A program made the translations under genes and the position numbers. Of a DNA stretch of 64,000 bases, positions 9,963-23,190 are shown in pieces. The stretch's first letter is position 1; every line of letters starts with the position of its first letter. The notes under the pieces were generated by a model, which had not been told where the DNA came from, searched no databases, and worked only from the letters and a program-made list of their open reading frames with translations. This DNA comes from Pseudomonas cavernicola (GTDB lineage Bacteria > Pseudomonadota > Gammaproteobacteria > Pseudomonadales > Pseudomonadaceae), in contig NZ_QYUR01000008.1 of the NCBI RefSeq assembly GCF_003596405.1, positions 914,120 through 978,119 of the forward strand, read 5' to 3'.

Positions 9963-11099
9963 ATGCTCAAACGCTGCTGGCTTTGGCTTGGCCACCTGCT
10001 CGGAAAACTCACAGTGCTTCTGCTGATCGTCGGCCTTGGCGGCTGGGGCATTGGCTCGATTTACTACGCCTGGAAATTTTCCGGCCCGGTGTCCAACGAA
10101 GAACAGATCCCGCCGGGTGAAGCCGCCCTCACCCAGGGCATCATCGAAGATGCCATCCGTATCGTCGAACAGCACCGCGACAACACCCGCGTACTGCGTG
10201 ACGCCCACGCCAAAGCCCACGGCTGCGTGAAGGCCGAGTTCACCGTACTAGCGGAACTCGACCCAGCCTTGCGTCAAGGTGTGTTCAGCGAACCGGGCAA
10301 AACCTGGCAAGCCTGGATGCGCCTGTCCAACGGCAACGCCTATCCACAATTCGACCGTGCCCGCGATGCACGTGGCATGGCAATCAAACTGCTCGATGTG
10401 CCCGGCGCGAAGCTGATGGCTAGTAAGGGCACCGCCAGCGACCAAGACTTCGTGATGTTCAACCACTCATCGTTCTTCGTCCGTGACGTCGCCGAGTACA
10501 AAAGCAACTTCGCCGCCCAAGCCAGCGGCAAAAAGGTCTTGGCCTTCTTTCCCAACTGGGATCCTCGCAGCTGGGAACTGCGCCATCTGATCATCGCCCT
10601 GAAGACGCTGGCCCCCGCACCGGAAAGCCCGGTGGCGACGACTTACAGCTCCATTGCCCCGTTCAAGCTCGGGCCAAACAACATCAAGTACCGCGTCATC
10701 CCAGCAGCGGAAAATTGCCCGAACTATGAGTTACCCAAGCAAAACCACGACTTGCCCAACTTCCTACGCAACGCGCTCTATCAGCAACTCTCCCTCGACC
10801 GCGTTCCAGCCTGCTTTGCCTTGCAAGTACAACGGCAAAACCCCAAGCACTACATGCCCATTGAGGACACCAGTGTCGAGTGGGATGAGTCATTAGCGCC
10901 GTTCGAGACAGTTGCGACCATTAAACTACCCGCCCAGGACTTTGATAGCACCGAGCAGAATCTGTTTTGCGACAATCTATCGTTTAATCCCTGGCATTCG
11001 CTGCCGGAACATCGACCGATTGGAGGGATAAACCGGTTGCGTAAAGCGGTTTATGAGGCGGTGAGTGTGTATCGGCATGAGCGCAACGGTTCTGACTGA
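9963..11099 (+). CDS. Membrane-anchored catalase-family protein (SrpA-like)
   Basis: 378 residues from the ATG at 9963, chosen because AAGGA lies at 9949-9953; an upstream in-frame ATG at 9864 has no such site and would place the hydrophobic segment internally. The N-terminus (about residues 14-32) is a transmembrane anchor. Catalase-like segments follow: RDAHAKAHGC around the expected distal histidine, RDARGMAIKLLD, and FNHSSFFVRDVAEY. I could not place the proximal haem tyrosine. The protein is shorter than classical catalases, as in SrpA-type periplasmic relatives. It probably forms an operon with the dihaem peroxidase-like gene. Confidence 0.8.
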   Translation: MLKRCWLWLGHLLGKLTVLLLIVGLGGWGIGSIYYAWKFSGPVSNEEQIPPGEAALTQGIIEDAIRIVEQHRDNTRVLRDAHAKAHGCVKAEFTVLAELDPALRQGVFSEPGKTWQAWMRLSNGNAYPQFDRARDARGMAIKLLDVPGAKLMASKGTASDQDFVMFNHSSFFVRDVAEYKSNFAAQASGKKVLAFFPNWDPRSWELRHLIIALKTLAPAPESPVATTYSSIAPFKLGPNNIKYRVIPAAENCPNYELPKQNHDLPNFLRNALYQQLSLDRVPACFALQVQRQNPKHYMPIEDTSVEWDESLAPFETVATIKLPAQDFDSTEQNLFCDNLSFNPWHSLPEHRPIGGINRLRKAVYEAVSVYRHERNGSD

Positions 11100-11136
11100 A
11101 AGTACAAAACGCTGCCTAACAAACGCCTAAAGCAAA

Positions 11137-11203
11137 CATGGCGATCTCAAGTTTCTAGCAGCACCTTATCCAGGTGTTGCATTTGAAGCTTGAGACCGCC
11201 ATG
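11137..11203. repeat. Imperfect inverted repeat downstream of the catalase-like gene
   Basis: Arms 11137-11155 and 11185-11203 pair with about two mismatches, and an inner stem (GCACCT/AGGTGTTGC) fills the loop. It sits between convergent genes and could be a bidirectional terminator without a T-run or a dispersed repeat. TAACAA-containing segments flank it on both sides. Confidence 0.45.
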
Positions 11204-11265
11204 TCGTATAACACCTAACAACGGGGACTATTTACTAAGACTGAACATCCTTGTTCAACTTGGCC

Positions 11266-11934
11266 TCACCATGCAGCCAGGGCGGGGTTTCTTACTGCCC
11301 AGGCGCCTTGATCCATGCGCTCTGCAGTGTCCCTGTTTCTTGCCCAGGTGGTGAGCAGTACCATCATCAGGAACCCGCCTACGATGAGAACCGGGTAAGC
11401 CGCCAGCAGTTCTACAAGCGAGTACTTCCAAGCCAGCGGGCGACCAACACCCAGCATTGCGGCATAGAACCACGACACACCCGACAACGCTCCCGAGAAA
11501 AGCGCCAGCATACGCAGACTGAACGAGAGCTTCAGCAACGAACCTGCTTTTTTCAGTGCAGGCAATACAGCGCTATGCAACAGGGCACCGTTAAAGGTCA
11601 ACAGCACAACGATCCCGATTTTGGCTTGCAACTTCGGATTGAGGAAATACTCCATCCCTTTGCCGGCGTAGTCTATCCCGACGATAGCAATACCCGTGAT
11701 CCAAAGCGCTACAAGAGCAAGCACTACTGTTTTTTGAAGGCTTTCCATATGGGCGTCATCATGTTGACCTGACGCATCCCCCTTAAGGAGTTGTTTGACC
11801 ATTGCAATGTCGCTGGTCAAAACAAGTCCAATCGCCACGCAACAGGCAATAAGGTGGAAATAGACAACGCCTAAACGCAAAAACTCCACGGTCGCTTTTT
11901 GCCCTAACAACGAAGCAATTATATTGAGTTCCAT
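11266..11934 (-). CDS. Integral membrane protein, unknown function
   Basis: 222 residues starting at the ATG preceded by AAGAGG. About five hydrophobic segments are visible (about residues 18-40, 60-83, 97-120, 133-156, 165-192), for example VVYFHLIACCVAIGLVLTSD and YPVLIVGGFLMMVLLTTW. I do not recognise the family. It converges on the catalase-like gene and has no obvious partner on its own strand. Confidence 0.6.
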   Translation of the reverse strand: MELNIIASLLGQKATVEFLRLGVVYFHLIACCVAIGLVLTSDIAMVKQLLKGDASGQHDDAHMESLQKTVVLALVALWITGIAIVGIDYAGKGMEYFLNPKLQAKIGIVVLLTFNGALLHSAVLPALKKAGSLLKLSFSLRMLALFSGALSGVSWFYAAMLGVGRPLAWKYSLVELLAAYPVLIVGGFLMMVLLTTWARNRDTAERMDQGAWAVRNPALAAW

Positions 11935-12739
11935 GGTTACCTCTTTATTCGAATAATGAATCGACAAACGATTCAATATGGCTTAACTGGATTTTATAGA
12001 TGCAAATTGCAATCAAGATCCAGCAGTTTGTATTAATTAATCCTGCGGTATCACGATATCGAGATAAAAGTGAGCTTAGCGAATGAACTATTCATCATCC
12101 GATTGTCTCCATTTTCAGGTAATAAAAATCCCCAACACACTTTGTGCATATGAGGTTTCACTGCCGCTTTGGGGGGTAGGTGAGGATCAGAGCCCGCTTC
12201 ACCTACCGGCTATTCTGAACGGAAAAACCCGCATCCGTTCATTTTTTGAACAATTTTGCCGACCAACGGCAGTGACAAAAACCCGCCATGAGCAGTCGCT
12301 CAGTGCCAGGAGGGGTAGCCGAACCACCATCATTGCTGGCTCTCCGCGCAACTGGCAAGCAGATGAAAGCCCTCTCGGGCGTGTTGATTTTTTTCATGAG
12401 TCTCATGGATCAAAGGAGGGCGTAACGGCCACTCACCAGTAAAAATGTCATCACGCGGGTTCATGAGTCAGCCCGGAGCACTGCCATTTGCTGCTCAAAA
12501 AGCACATTCGCGGCACTACCCGCGGAGAATCATTAGCTACAAATACGCCTCCGAACGTCCTGGAGCATCCCCAACACCACGAACACCTGTCATTTTCGCG
12601 ACAAACACCGTCAATTCTGCGACTTAATGTGACTTGCAGGTCAACTCTGATCATCAACACCCATGACAGGCCACAGCAGCGTATGTCTAGCGCCGGCGGC
12701 CGCTTACTGTATTGGGATCTACTCGGAGAAACCGACCCC
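11935..12739. other. Intergenic region without a convincing gene
   Basis: About 800 bp. The longest plus-strand frame (12083-12442) has no recognisable motif. A frame entering from 12488 continues into the next gene but lacks a ribosome binding site at its upstream starts. No RNA gene recognised. Confidence 0.35.
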
Positions 12740-13009
12740 ATGAACACCCCGCTCCGTTTTAACGAAGCACTGTTGATCGCCAGCCGCGCGTTTCAACCGT
12801 TTCAATGCGTCGCCTGGGCTCCACAAGATGGCACTGGCGAGCTGAGCCTTACCGTAATCGACCGTACCAGCACTCGTTTGCTTGGCCGTACACAACTGTC
12901 CAGCAGCATTTATACCGACCCAGAACAACTGGCCAACGTACTGAAAAAGTCCCGCGACGAGCTCAGTCAGCAGGGTTACGACCTACAACCCTGGCACATG
13001 CCGGAATAA
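12740..13009 (+). CDS. Small conserved-looking protein, unknown function
   Basis: 89 residues from an ATG with GGAGAA 9 nt upstream, the best start in a frame open from 12488. It is soluble, begins MNTPLRFNEALLIASRAFQP and ends DLQPWHMPE. The internal strands (GELSLTVIDR, SSIYTDPEQL) suggest a small alpha/beta protein. No cysteine cluster or membrane segment; function unknown. Confidence 0.55.
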   Translation: MNTPLRFNEALLIASRAFQPFQCVAWAPQDGTGELSLTVIDRTSTRLLGRTQLSSSIYTDPEQLANVLKKSRDELSQQGYDLQPWHMPE

Positions 13010-13484
13010 AGCGGCACAGCGCTCAATACCCTCTCTGCAGCGGTGGGCAGGATCGAAAACCTGTTCACCGCTGTAATACCTGCTCAAACCACGCCAGCCC
13101 GCTGCCCCTATCTCCATCCTCGCCGGCAACTCAAACAACTAAGCTGAGCCCTCTGAATGGCCCTTTCCCTGCATGGCGGCTATCTCGCTTAGCCCACGCA
13201 GAGCTGTCGGTCCTCACCGCGACCACGCCACCACCGACAGCCAAAACACTTGGCAAACAAATCGAACTACGGCCCCTCCCGGCACTGCTGGAAGCCTCTC
13301 TCGCCGGGGAATTGGCTTCCCCTTGCCCCCAAGGTCAGCGCTGAAAAGGTAGTGCGAGGTCTGCTGCTAAAAATCCTTAACGAGTGCTGCCCGCCCCTCT
13401 ATTTGGCAATATCTGTGCGGTCAATGACATTGTCGCCACTCCTCCACCGCTGCACACTGGCGACCATGAGTATCGAGGTGCGCC
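13010..13484. other. Intergenic region upstream of GlxA-type regulator
   Basis: About 475 bp. Frames present on the plus strand (for example 12805-13344) overlap the preceding gene and have the composition of shadow frames. No convincing gene, RNA or repeat seen. Confidence 0.35.
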
Positions 13485-14480
13485 ATGGAAGCTCTACGCC
13501 GGATTGCCTGTCTGATCTATCCGAATGTCATGAGCCTGGACGTCACAGGTCCGCTGCAGGTATTTGCCTCGGCGAATGTCGAGCGCCTGCGCCAGGGGCT
13601 CCCTGCGCTGTATGAGCTGAGCCTGATCGGTAGTACAGAAGACCCGGTAGCCACATCGGCTGGCCTACGAATGTGTGTCGATCAAATGTGGCGACAGGTT
13701 GATCCGGCCCAGTTGGATACCCTGCTGGTGCCTGGCGGCCAGGGTGTCGATGTTCAGTGCCAGGACGCGGACCTACTCGATTGGTTGCGCAACGCCGAAC
13801 CCAAAGTACGCCGCCTCGGTTCAGTCTGCTCCGGCGCACTGATTCTCGCGGCGGCCGGCGTACTGGATGGACGAATGGCGACCACCCATTGGGCGGACGT
13901 CGATGAGCTTCGCGACAGCCACCCGGCGGTACGCGTCCAGGCTGACCGTCTGCACACCTACGACCCGCGCAATCAGGATGGCGATGCCCATGTATTCACC
14001 TCGGCCGGGGTAACCGCGGGCATCGATCTGGCGTTGGCGCTGGTGGAAGCCGATCTCGGGCGGGCGACAGCCTTGGCCGTAGCTCGACGGCTGGTGATGT
14101 TTCTTCGCCGTCCCGGCGGGCAGACGCAGTTCAGTGCGCTGCTGACGCCAGAGCCAAGCCGCGTCCCTCGGCTGGCTGCCCTGCTCGATTGGCTGCCCGC
14201 CCACCTCGGCGACGATCTCTCGCTGGAGGTACTGGCTGAACAGGCACGGCTGGCGCCGCGCACTCTGTCGCGGGTATTCGTGCAGGAGTTGGGTATGGGC
14301 CCTGGGCGCTATGTCGAGCGTCTTCGACTGGAAGCTGCCCGTGCACTCCTGCAGGACGCTCAGGCATCGATCAGCACGGTGGCGCGATTGACCGGTTTTG
14401 GCCACCCCGAAAACCTGCGCCGCACTTTTCACAAGTACTTGTCCGTCAGCCCACAGGAATATGCCGAACGCTTCGGCTGA
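13485..14480 (+). CDS. GlxA-family transcriptional regulator (DJ-1/PfpI-like plus AraC HTH)
   Basis: 331 residues. The N-terminal half is a class I glutamine amidotransferase/DJ-1-like sensor fold (LLVPGGQG near 90 and the nucleophile-elbow cysteine in GSVCSGALILAAAG near 125). The C-terminal 100 residues are an AraC-type double helix-turn-helix (LSLEVLAEQARLAPRTLSRV and ISTVARLTGFGHPENLRRTF). GAGGTGCGCC precedes the ATG. GlxA-type proteins control small-molecule catabolism or stress genes; here the next genes are a DUF1272 protein, an HPP remnant and an MFS transporter, which may be targets. Confidence 0.9.
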   Translation: MEALRRIACLIYPNVMSLDVTGPLQVFASANVERLRQGLPALYELSLIGSTEDPVATSAGLRMCVDQMWRQVDPAQLDTLLVPGGQGVDVQCQDADLLDWLRNAEPKVRRLGSVCSGALILAAAGVLDGRMATTHWADVDELRDSHPAVRVQADRLHTYDPRNQDGDAHVFTSAGVTAGIDLALALVEADLGRATALAVARRLVMFLRRPGGQTQFSALLTPEPSRVPRLAALLDWLPAHLGDDLSLEVLAEQARLAPRTLSRVFVQELGMGPGRYVERLRLEAARALLQDAQASISTVARLTGFGHPENLRRTFHKYLSVSPQEYAERFG

Positions 14481-14502
14481 AAACCTCATTAAGGAGCCCC
14501 TA

Positions 14503-14751
14503 ATGCTGCAACTACGCCCGAATTGCGAATGCTGTGACCGCGACTTGCCGCCGGAATCCGACGCGGCATTGATCTGTTCGTTCGAATGCACCTTTTGCCG
14601 CGACTGCAGCGACAAGGTTCTGCACGGCATCTGTCCGAACTGCGGCGGCGAACTGGTAACCCGACCGCGCCGCCCGGCAGCTGCGCTCGCTAAATTTCCC
14701 GCCTCGACCGAAAGAGTGCGCAAGCCCGCCGGTTGTACCGCTAACCGCTGA
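14503..14751 (+). CDS. DUF1272 cysteine-rich small protein
   Basis: 82 residues from the ATG at 14503 preceded by AAGGAG. It shows paired cysteine motifs NCECCDRDLPP, CSFECTFCRDC and GICPNCGGEL, which match DUF1272 proteins and suggest a zinc-binding, ring-like fold. Role unknown. It starts 22 bp after the GlxA-type gene and is probably cotranscribed with it. Confidence 0.85.
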   Translation: MLQLRPNCECCDRDLPPESDAALICSFECTFCRDCSDKVLHGICPNCGGELVTRPRRPAAALAKFPASTERVRKPAGCTANR

Positions 14752-14788
14752 ACCACTACTAATCGCTAAGCCACTAGGAGTGGTCACG

Positions 14789-15008
14789 ATGCTTTTGTTC
14801 AACAAACTCCAAGGTGCCGGCGGCGGCGATGATGCTGACCCGCACCGTGCATCCGCCGGCTGGTTCCAACCCGGTGATCATTTTCCTGACACTTCCGGGC
14901 TGGGACTTCCTGCTCTATCCCACGCTGACTGGCGCACTGATGCTGCTGGTGGTCGCGTTGATTTTTAACAACTCAGTGCGTAGCGCCAACTACCCCAAGT
15001 ACTGGTAG
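14789..15008 (+). pseudogene. HPP-family membrane protein remnant
   Basis: An ATG at 14789 with AGGAG upstream starts MLLFNKLQGAG, then the frame is lost. In another frame, 14814-15008 encodes AAMMLTRTVHPPAGSNPV, carrying the HPP signature, followed by one hydrophobic segment and a plausible C-terminus (SVRSANYPKYW). HPP proteins normally have four membrane segments, so most of the middle is missing and the two ends are out of frame: an internal deletion of a once-complete gene. Confidence 0.65.
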
Positions 15009-15036
15009 CTGACTGTCATTCTGCCGGAGGCCCACC

Positions 15037-16203
15037 ATGCTGCTACTGCGTAACCCATCGATCCGCCTGCTATTTGCCGGCCAGGCGCTGTATTGGTCCT
15101 GCTCGATGATTGGTATCACCCTCACCTCGCTGGTAGGCCTGCAGTTGGCACCATTGAATGTGCTGGCGACCCTGCCGCTGGCTTTGCTGGTACTCGGCAA
15201 TTTACTCGCCGTGCAACCGTTGTCGCTGTTTATGCAGCGCCACGGACGCCGCCCCGGGCTGATGCTCGGTACTGGCTGTGGCGTGCTCGGCGGGCTGGTC
15301 AGCGCGCTCGGTGTGGGGCTCGGCGACTTCGCCATTTTCTGCCTCGGCGCATTGCCGATTGGTGCCTATCAGGCTTCGGCGATGTATTACCGGTTTGCCG
15401 CACTGGAAGCCGTCGATGAACCGCAAAAAGGTCGCGCCACCGCGTATGTGATCGGCGGTGGGGTGTTGGCTGCGCTGATTGCGCCGAGCCTGGCGCTCTG
15501 GTCACGTAATGCCCTGGCAACGCCCTTCGTCGGCGCTTACCTGCTAATTGCACTGCTGGCTCTGCTCGGTCTGCTGCTGATGACACAACTGCGCGAAGGC
15601 GCCGCGCCAAAACCGGGCAAAGCCGGATTAGCGGCTATGCGCGAACTGTTAGCGCGACCGTTGGTGCGCGCGGCTATCGCCACGACTGCGATTGGCCACG
15701 GGCTGATGATCTTCGTCATGAATGCCACGCCGCTGGCGATGAGTTTCTGTGGGCTGGGCTTGGAGGCCAGTTCGCGGGTGATTCAATGGCATATGCTCGG
15801 CATGTTCCTGCCGGCATTCATTGCCGGGCCATTGGTGGACAAACTCGGCAGCCGACGCATTGCGCTGCTGGGCAGCAGCATTCTGCTTATCAGCGCCAGC
15901 GTAGCCCTCGCTGGGCTGAATCAGACGCACTTCCTGATCAGCTCCTTCCTGCTCGGGCTGGGCTGGAATTTGATGCTGATCGCCGGCACCACACTCTTGA
16001 CTGAAGGCCACAGCAGCGATGAACGCGGCCATGCCCAGGGCTTGATGGAGCTCGCCAACGGTTCGGTGGCGGCCTGCGCCTCTTTCGCCTCCGGTGCGCT
16101 GATCAGCGGGATCGGCTGGGTTGCGATCAACCTCGGCGTCTTGCCGTTGATCGTGATTGCCCTGCTGATGCTGATTCCCGCACGCAGGCCACTCGCGGCG
16201 TAA
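15037..16203 (+). CDS. Major facilitator superfamily transporter
   Basis: 388 residues, almost entirely hydrophobic with about 12 membrane segments in two halves. A loop between segments 2 and 3 reads FMQRHGRRPGLMLG, the family's charged G-x-x-x-R/K-type loop, and DKLGSRRIALLG is the equivalent in the second half. GGAGG lies 8 bp before the ATG. It is the last gene of the set starting with the GlxA-type regulator, so export of a compound sensed by that regulator is possible. Substrate unknown. Confidence 0.85.
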   Translation: MLLLRNPSIRLLFAGQALYWSCSMIGITLTSLVGLQLAPLNVLATLPLALLVLGNLLAVQPLSLFMQRHGRRPGLMLGTGCGVLGGLVSALGVGLGDFAIFCLGALPIGAYQASAMYYRFAALEAVDEPQKGRATAYVIGGGVLAALIAPSLALWSRNALATPFVGAYLLIALLALLGLLLMTQLREGAAPKPGKAGLAAMRELLARPLVRAAIATTAIGHGLMIFVMNATPLAMSFCGLGLEASSRVIQWHMLGMFLPAFIAGPLVDKLGSRRIALLGSSILLISASVALAGLNQTHFLISSFLLGLGWNLMLIAGTTLLTEGHSSDERGHAQGLMELANGSVAACASFASGALISGIGWVAINLGVLPLIVIALLMLIPARRPLAA

Positions 16204-16223
16204 AACGCGCGGCAGGCGCACAT

Positions 16224-16252
16224 AAAAAAGGCGGCCCGCAGGCCGCCTTTTT
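16224..16252. terminator. Bidirectional rho-independent terminator
   Basis: An A-run, a stem of GGCGGCC/GGCCGCC with a short loop, then a T-run. It lies between the convergent MFS gene and nfuA and can serve both strands. Confidence 0.85.
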
Positions 16253-16269
16253 GTCGGAGCACGCCTTAC

Positions 16270-16854
16270 TTAGTAGTAGGCGTTTTCCTTGTTGGTGTGA
16301 TCCGTCACATCACGCACGCCTTTCAGTTCGGGGATGCGTTCCAGCAAGGTTTTCTCGATACCTTCTTTGAGCGTCAGGTCGACCTGGCCGCAGCCCTGGC
16401 AGCCGCCACCAAACTTCAGCACCGCGATGCCGTCTTCGACCACATCGATCAGACTGACCTCGCCGCCATGGCTCGCCAGACCGGGATTGATCTCGGTCTG
16501 CAGGTAGTAGCTGATGCGCTCGTTGATCGGGCTGTCCGCATTGACCATCGGCACCTTGGCGTTCGGTGCTTTGATGGTCAGTTGGCCACCCATACGGTCG
16601 GTCGCGTAGTCGACTACCGCATCTTCCAGAAACGCTTCGCTGAAGGCGTCGATATAGGCCGTGAAGCTTTTCAGCGCCAGGGCGGTGTCTTCAGGCTTCT
16701 CTTCACCCGGCTTGCAATAAGCAATGCAGGTTTCTGCGTACTGCGTGCCCGGCTGGGTAATAAAAACGCGAATGCCGATGCCCGTGGTGTTCTGCTTGCT
16801 CAGCAGATCAGCCAGGTAGTCGTGGGCAGCTTCGGTAATGGTAATGGCGCTCAT
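16270..16854 (-). CDS. nfuA: Fe-S biogenesis protein NfuA
   Basis: 194 residues. The N-terminal degenerate A-type (IscA-like) domain is followed by a C-terminal Nfu domain with the cluster-binding CxxC in [18 protein letters not shown]. NfuA carries and delivers [4Fe-4S] clusters to cytoplasmic apoproteins, especially under oxidative stress. The start at 16854 ([18 protein letters not shown]) has GAGG upstream and matches the usual length of the family; an ATG 15 bp upstream is less likely. Confidence 0.95.
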   Translation of the reverse strand: MSAITITEAAHDYLADLLSKQNTTGIGIRVFITQPGTQYAETCIAYCKPGEEKPEDTALALKSFTAYIDAFSEAFLEDAVVDYATDRMGGQLTIKAPNAKVPMVNADSPINERISYYLQTEINPGLASHGGEVSLIDVVEDGIAVLKFGGGCQGCGQVDLTLKEGIEKTLLERIPELKGVRDVTDHTNKENAYY

Positions 16855-16980
16855 GGCAACTCCTCGCAAACTTAGGCGCAGTGTACGTCACTCGACCCTG
16901 CAGGGCAAAGTCCTAGCGTTTTAGTCGGACAAATGTAACGCCCGCAGCCCGAGTATCATTCCGGGCCGCGGACTCACTGC

Positions 16981-19260
16981 TTAAAGATTCTCATAGCGGT
17001 TCATATCCAGCACACCGGCCTCCTCCGGCTCGGTGTCCCGAATGTAGCCCGACAGATCATGAAAGTACCGCCAGAACTCCGGATGACTGCGGCGCACGCC
17101 CCAACGTTGCACCAGTTGTTCGAACGCCGCGGCATCCTTGGCTTGCTCCATCGCGAAGACAAAGTCCGGAACTTCATCGACTTGCAGGTTGAAGATGAAG
17201 TTGGGATAGCTACTCAGCACACCCGGATAAACAGTTACGGTGTCCAATCCTGGCTGATAGCGCAATTCCTCACCGAGCATAAAAGCCACGTTGCTGTGCG
17301 CCCGGTTGCGCAGCAGGCTGTAGATCTCAAGCTTGCCATCGGGTAATTCGACGCGCAGCAGAGTCGCTTCCGGCAACTGCGTGATGACCTTGAGCCCTGC
17401 TGCCGGCTTATTCGTCAGCCGGCTGAGAGCCTGTTCGGCATCCTGCAATGGCTTGGCAATATTGGCTCGATAACAAGCACCCGCCTGACAGCGGTTGATC
17501 GGGTCTGGCCGCGCATTGATGCTTGCGTAGCGCTCCGCCAGCGCTGCGGCAAAAGTGCTTTTCGGATTCGGACCAGCCAATTTAAGGCCCGTGGGGCTAT
17601 CGTCATCGATGCCTTGATAATCCATCCACATTTTCACCTTGCCACTGTTCTGATACCAATCGCTCAAGATCGCCTCGCGCGAGTCGGCTGGCATCAGGCG
17701 CAGGAAGTTCTGCTCAGCGCCATTGCGAATCAGGTCGAAATACAGCCGTGTCTGGGCCTGGTGGGAAACGTTGCCATAAACGTCGAAGTTGACCACCAAC
17801 TGATAGTAAGTCCGCTCCAGTAGCGGGTAGTCCAGCCACCATAAGGTTTGTGGGATCTCGCCGATCAAGCCCTTGCGCACCGAGGCACTATCGAACTGGC
17901 GGAAGATCGACAACAGCGCATTATCGTTACCCGCCCAGATATGCGACCAACTGGGTGGAGCCGCGTCGGCATAGGCGTCCAGGCGCAGTTCTTCATATTC
18001 GTTACGCTTGTCGCGATAGGAGTGCCATAGCCCCAGCACCCCACTTAGGTCGTCGATCTGCCCCGGCAGCGCCAGCATCGGCGTAACCTCGGCGCGGTAG
18101 TTGCCATCAGTGATATAGAGGTCATGCTCAGGCGCCTGGAACATCACCCAGAAGTTGTCGCGAATCACGTCGGTGGCAATCTGCCCACGGCATACCGGGC
18201 CACGGATAAAGGTGCGCACAAAGTATTCGGCGTTATCCAGCATGAACTGGTAGCGCGCTTTGGCCGGAATCGCAGCGAACGTCTCGAACGGATTGGCTCG
18301 GCGCTGCGGCCCGTAGCCCGGCGAAGCATCCACCTGCCAATCGCCGCCATAGAACAGCTCTTGCACCCGTGCCAGCTTTTTCGCGCCCAGGGGGTAAGTG
18401 ATGTGCGTTTTATGCACGATCACACCTTGGATCGGCCACAGACGGTAATAAAACTGCGAACCCGGATCGTCATTCGGCCGGCGCGTGGCAATCAGGTCGA
18501 TCGGCTGGCCGCTCGGTGTCCGCGAGCGCACCAGTTGAAAGAAGTGCCCCGGCTCACCGCCCTCGAAGTACAAGTGGGCGAGAAACAGATGCTCATAAAG
18601 CCAGCGCGCCACCAGATCTTCACGAGCGCCAGGCGCGTTTAGCAGTTTTTCCCACTGCTCGATCTGAGCCGACTCTGCCGCACTCGGCAGCAACGCCTGC
18701 TCATCAACCGATGCACCGGCAGCCAACCAGCGTTGTAGCGTCTGGTATTCATGCGTGGTCAGGCCCGTCACCGCGAGCGGCATACCTTCGCGCGGGTGTT
18801 TGGCGGCATATGCATCGAACTCGCCTGGCAATGGACACTGGTTTTGCCGGGCGATACCCAGCGCAATGCTCTCCGGCAACTTGGCGTTGGGCTCAAGTGG
18901 GGTTTTCTGCCCGAGTTCCAGCATCCGCGCCAACAGCGCGGCTTGGCCGCCTTGCCCATCTAATACCGAATAAAAGCCTTTGCGTTGCCAAGCCGCAGTA
19001 CCGTGCGCATCGAAAAACAGCCGCGTGGTGGCCTGCGCTTTGGTTCGCCCACCGTCATACACTGGCAGCTTGGTCGCCCCACGCCCAACCCCCTCGCCGC
19101 TACCAAGATTCAGTTGGCATGGCGAGTCATAACAGGCGTGGCAGGCCACGCACTTCTCGGTAAAGATCGGCTGAACATCGCGACTGTAGGAAATGGGCTC
19201 CGCGCGCGCGACGCCGCAGATGAGCAAGAGCAAAGCACCGACGATTGCGCGGTACGGCAT
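16981..19260 (-). CDS. cti: Fatty acid cis/trans isomerase
   Basis: 759 residues from the ATG at 19260 (AAGGA upstream), starting with a signal peptide (MPYRAIVGALLLLICGVARA). The haem c site CVACH is at residues 37-41. Length and sequence, including the C-terminal DLSGYIRDTEPEEAGVLDMNRYENL region, match Cti, the periplasmic enzyme that turns cis into trans unsaturated membrane fatty acids in Pseudomonas and Vibrio exposed to solvents or heat. It is transcribed divergently from metH, as seen in several Pseudomonas genomes. Confidence 0.95.
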   Translation of the reverse strand: MPYRAIVGALLLLICGVARAEPISYSRDVQPIFTEKCVACHACYDSPCQLNLGSGEGVGRGATKLPVYDGGRTKAQATTRLFFDAHGTAAWQRKGFYSVLDGQGGQAALLARMLELGQKTPLEPNAKLPESIALGIARQNQCPLPGEFDAYAAKHPREGMPLAVTGLTTHEYQTLQRWLAAGASVDEQALLPSAAESAQIEQWEKLLNAPGAREDLVARWLYEHLFLAHLYFEGGEPGHFFQLVRSRTPSGQPIDLIATRRPNDDPGSQFYYRLWPIQGVIVHKTHITYPLGAKKLARVQELFYGGDWQVDASPGYGPQRRANPFETFAAIPAKARYQFMLDNAEYFVRTFIRGPVCRGQIATDVIRDNFWVMFQAPEHDLYITDGNYRAEVTPMLALPGQIDDLSGVLGLWHSYRDKRNEYEELRLDAYADAAPPSWSHIWAGNDNALLSIFRQFDSASVRKGLIGEIPQTLWWLDYPLLERTYYQLVVNFDVYGNVSHQAQTRLYFDLIRNGAEQNFLRLMPADSREAILSDWYQNSGKVKMWMDYQGIDDDSPTGLKLAGPNPKSTFAAALAERYASINARPDPINRCQAGACYRANIAKPLQDAEQALSRLTNKPAAGLKVITQLPEATLLRVELPDGKLEIYSLLRNRAHSNVAFMLGEELRYQPGLDTVTVYPGVLSSYPNFIFNLQVDEVPDFVFAMEQAKDAAAFEQLVQRWGVRRSHPEFWRYFHDLSGYIRDTEPEEAGVLDMNRYENL

Positions 19261-19431
19261 AAACTGGTCCTTGTTTGGCAATGGCGGCGATTTTAGCCGG
19301 CTCGACTACGGCAAAGCCAACCTCATCAACATGAGCGCCGCTCATGCAAAAGAGCACAACGCTCCAAAGTCGCGCAGCTTTGATATCATCCGCTCACCAT
19401 TTTTCTCCATGCTTTATCAGGTAATTCACCC

Positions 19432-23124
<3,693 letters not shown>

Positions 23125-23190
23125 ATAAAAGGCCCGCCATGCGCGAAAATGCCGATCAGCTAAGGACAACTCGCAGGCAAGAGACAGCCT

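Noticed and set aside
11113..11230. Integron attC site, suggested by GCCTAACAAACGCC and a flanked hairpin
   Set aside because: No matching GTTRRRY end follows the hairpin, the second TAACAA lies in the same orientation, and there is no integrase or cassette nearby.
12083..12442. 119-codon plus-strand frame as a gene
   Set aside because: No ribosome binding site, no recognisable motif, low-complexity composition; treated as intergenic.
19282..19431. Cobalamin riboswitch before metH
   Set aside because: The gap is short and I see no B12-box-like conserved segment.
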